A stretch of 6,799 nucleotides of DNA from Shewanella sp. (GTDB lineage: Bacteria > Pseudomonadota > Gammaproteobacteria > Enterobacterales > Shewanellaceae), in contig SDWK01000654.1 in assembly GCA_004195335.1 (NCBI GenBank), positions 1 to 6,799 on the forward strand, in the 5' to 3' direction. Of this stretch, positions 5,526 through 6,799 are shown piece after piece. Below the pieces are notes generated by a model. That model did not search any database. It was given only the letters and a program-made list of their open reading frames with translations, and had not been told where the DNA came from. Within the stretch, counting starts at the first letter, position 1. Every line of letters begins with the position of its first letter. The position numbers and the translations under genes were made by a program.

Positions 5526-6799
5526 TTAATTAAGTAAAATCAATGATGTAACATAGAAGTAAATCAGTAGACCGGTGATATCCACTATGGTCGTAATGGC
5601 AGGACTGGCAATGACGGCAGGATCTTGTCTACATAGCTTTGCGACTAGTGGTAAAGCTGCGCCTATTACCGTCGCCGTAACCACCTGAATGAATAGCGCT
5701 AATGCAATTGCACTTCCAAGCATGGATAAAGTAATATTGCCAGGTAAAGAGGCACCGTGGGAGAGAAAGTACACTTTGACAAAAGAGACACACGCAAGCC
5801 CAAACCCAATAAACAGCGACACACGCAGCTCTTTCCATAATACATCGCACCAATTTTTAAGTTTAAGTTCACCCAATGCCATAGAGCGGACGATCACTGT
5901 TGCGGCTTGACTCCCCGCATTACCACCCGTATCTGCAACCATAGGCATATATAGCGCCAGAATAGTCAATGCCATAATCGCATCATCATAACTTTGAATC
6001 ACCATGCCAGATAAAATGCCAACTGCAGATAAGCCTACGATCCAGAAAATACGCTTCTTAACATGTTCCAATACTGTCGTCTGCATATAGGGGGTATCAT
6101 CATGATCCCCCTGAATGCCCATCAACATTTCGACATCTTGAGTTTGCTCTTGTCGCAATACTGACATAGCCTCTTTGGCATATAAAACCCCGGCAGGCTT
6201 ACCCCAAAGGTCAACTAAAGGTAGATGGTCATAATCACTGAGGTGTAACTGGGTGACAGCCACCTCCCTATCGGTACTGACATGGCATGATTCAACACAA
6301 TGAGCAATGTCTGCTAACAATCTTGATTGCTCATGCTTAAGTAGTTGGTGTAATTCCAGGGTGAAACGATAACAGCCCTGTTCATCGATAATGAAAACCA
6401 CTCGATCGTCGAATGAGTCACAAGCTAGCTGTATCTTGTCGATAGCTTCGCCTACCTGCATGTCACCAGTCAAACAAAGCTGAGGGCTTGTTGCAGCAAC
6501 AGCGATAACCGGGTGTGCCTCGGCGTTGATTTTTGCCATATCGCTCTTAAAGCAAGCAGGCATAACGCGATATATGACCTCCTGCTCAGCCTTAGGCAGG
6601 CGCTTATAGATATGAAAGCATTGCATCAGAGATAGATTCTCGAGCCAACGCTGGATGATACCACTACTTTGTTTTTGAATGAATATAATTAATTGATTGT
6701 TGGTTTCTTCAGTTTCAAATTGAGAACGACCTATATTTAAAAATTCAAAATCAAAAAGTAAACGGTCATTAAGGACATTTGAAGCATTTGCTGAAATAC
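5526..6799 (-). CDS. mgtE: MgtE-family magnesium transporter, N-terminus beyond the window
   Basis: An inner-membrane Mg2+ channel/transporter gated by its cytosolic domains. The frame stays open to the right edge. Although an ATG lies at 6626, at least 57 more codons upstream read as a proper MgtE N-domain (NNQLIIFIQ, SSGIIQRWLENLSL, then KRLPKAEQEVIYRVMP), so the gene starts outside. Next come two divergent CBS domains (VGEAIDKIQLACDSFDDRVV and ADIAHCVESCHVSTDREVAV regions). The five-helix pore follows, opening with KKRIFWIVGLSAVGILSGMV and including LYMPMVADTGGNAGSQAAT, the family's GGN-GSQ signature, and SPAITTIVDITGLLIYFYV with the conserved Asp that binds Mg2+ in the pore. About 423 residues are visible of the usual 450 or so, and TAA at 5526-5528 ends the gene. 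It is read ahead of the barrel gene on the same strand. Any Mg2+-sensing leader would be outside the window. Confidence 0.93.
   Translation of the reverse strand, partial: ISANASNVLNDRLLFDFEFLNIGRSQFETEETNNQLIIFIQKQSSGIIQRWLENLSLMQCFHIYKRLPKAEQEVIYRVMPACFKSDMAKINAEAHPVIAVAATSPQLCLTGDMQVGEAIDKIQLACDSFDDRVVFIIDEQGCYRFTLELHQLLKHEQSRLLADIAHCVESCHVSTDREVAVTQLHLSDYDHLPLVDLWGKPAGVLYAKEAMSVLRQEQTQDVEMLMGIQGDHDDTPYMQTTVLEHVKKRIFWIVGLSAVGILSGMVIQSYDDAIMALTILALYMPMVADTGGNAGSQAATVIVRSMALGELKLKNWCDVLWKELRVSLFIGFGLACVSFVKVYFLSHGASLPGNITLSMLGSAIALALFIQVVTATVIGAALPLVAKLCRQDPAVIASPAITTIVDITGLLIYFYVTSLILLN

Noticed and set aside
5689..5910. Small plus- and minus-strand frames inside mgtE
   Set aside because: Shadows of the membrane domain of mgtE with no supporting signals.

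Overview
The window looks like chromosomal DNA of a marine gammaproteobacterium, most probably Shewanella or a close relative. This rests on my recognition of the NadE, AraC, MgtE and HD-GYP protein sequences and on moderate base composition; no database search was run. I see no phage, plasmid, CRISPR, rRNA or tRNA gene, and no obviously new defence or biosynthetic system. What is unusual is the amount of gene decay and rearrangement.

Layout. Positions 1-300 hold a hairpin-rich, apparently non-coding stretch that resembles a dispersed intergenic repeat. A strong minus-strand terminator follows at 322-345. Next is nadE (NAD synthetase, minus strand, 370-1159), which is broken by an internal deletion that shifts the frame just after the ATP-binding loop. 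Divergent from it are an AraC-type regulator (1337-2164, plus) and a LysE/RhtB-type exporter (about 2267-2905, plus), a typical regulator-exporter pair. Converging on these are three minus-strand genes, read in the order mgtE (Mg2+ channel/transporter, from beyond the right edge to 5526), an outer-membrane beta-barrel-like protein of unknown function (5412-4537), and an HD-GYP cyclic-di-GMP phosphodiesterase (about 4189-2957).

Main observation. Between the HD-GYP gene and the barrel gene, on the plus strand at about 4313-4539, lies the shrunken fossil of a second araC-lysE cassette. The C-terminal end of an AraC protein (sharing AYLIT with the intact copy, and carrying two nonsense codons) is followed by a shortened version of the same intergenic palindrome. 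A deletion then jumps to the C-terminal part of a LysE protein (20 of 33 residues identical to the intact neighbour by hand alignment). The fossil underlies the first part of the long open frame of the HD-GYP gene, so the true start of that gene is probably at 4189 or 4174. It ends exactly at the stop codon of the barrel gene. The locus therefore once held two diverged araC-lysE pairs on either side of the HD-GYP gene, and one has collapsed.

Functionally the genes look like independent units (NAD synthesis, amino-acid-type export, c-di-GMP turnover, Mg2+ uptake, outer membrane) rather than one pathway.
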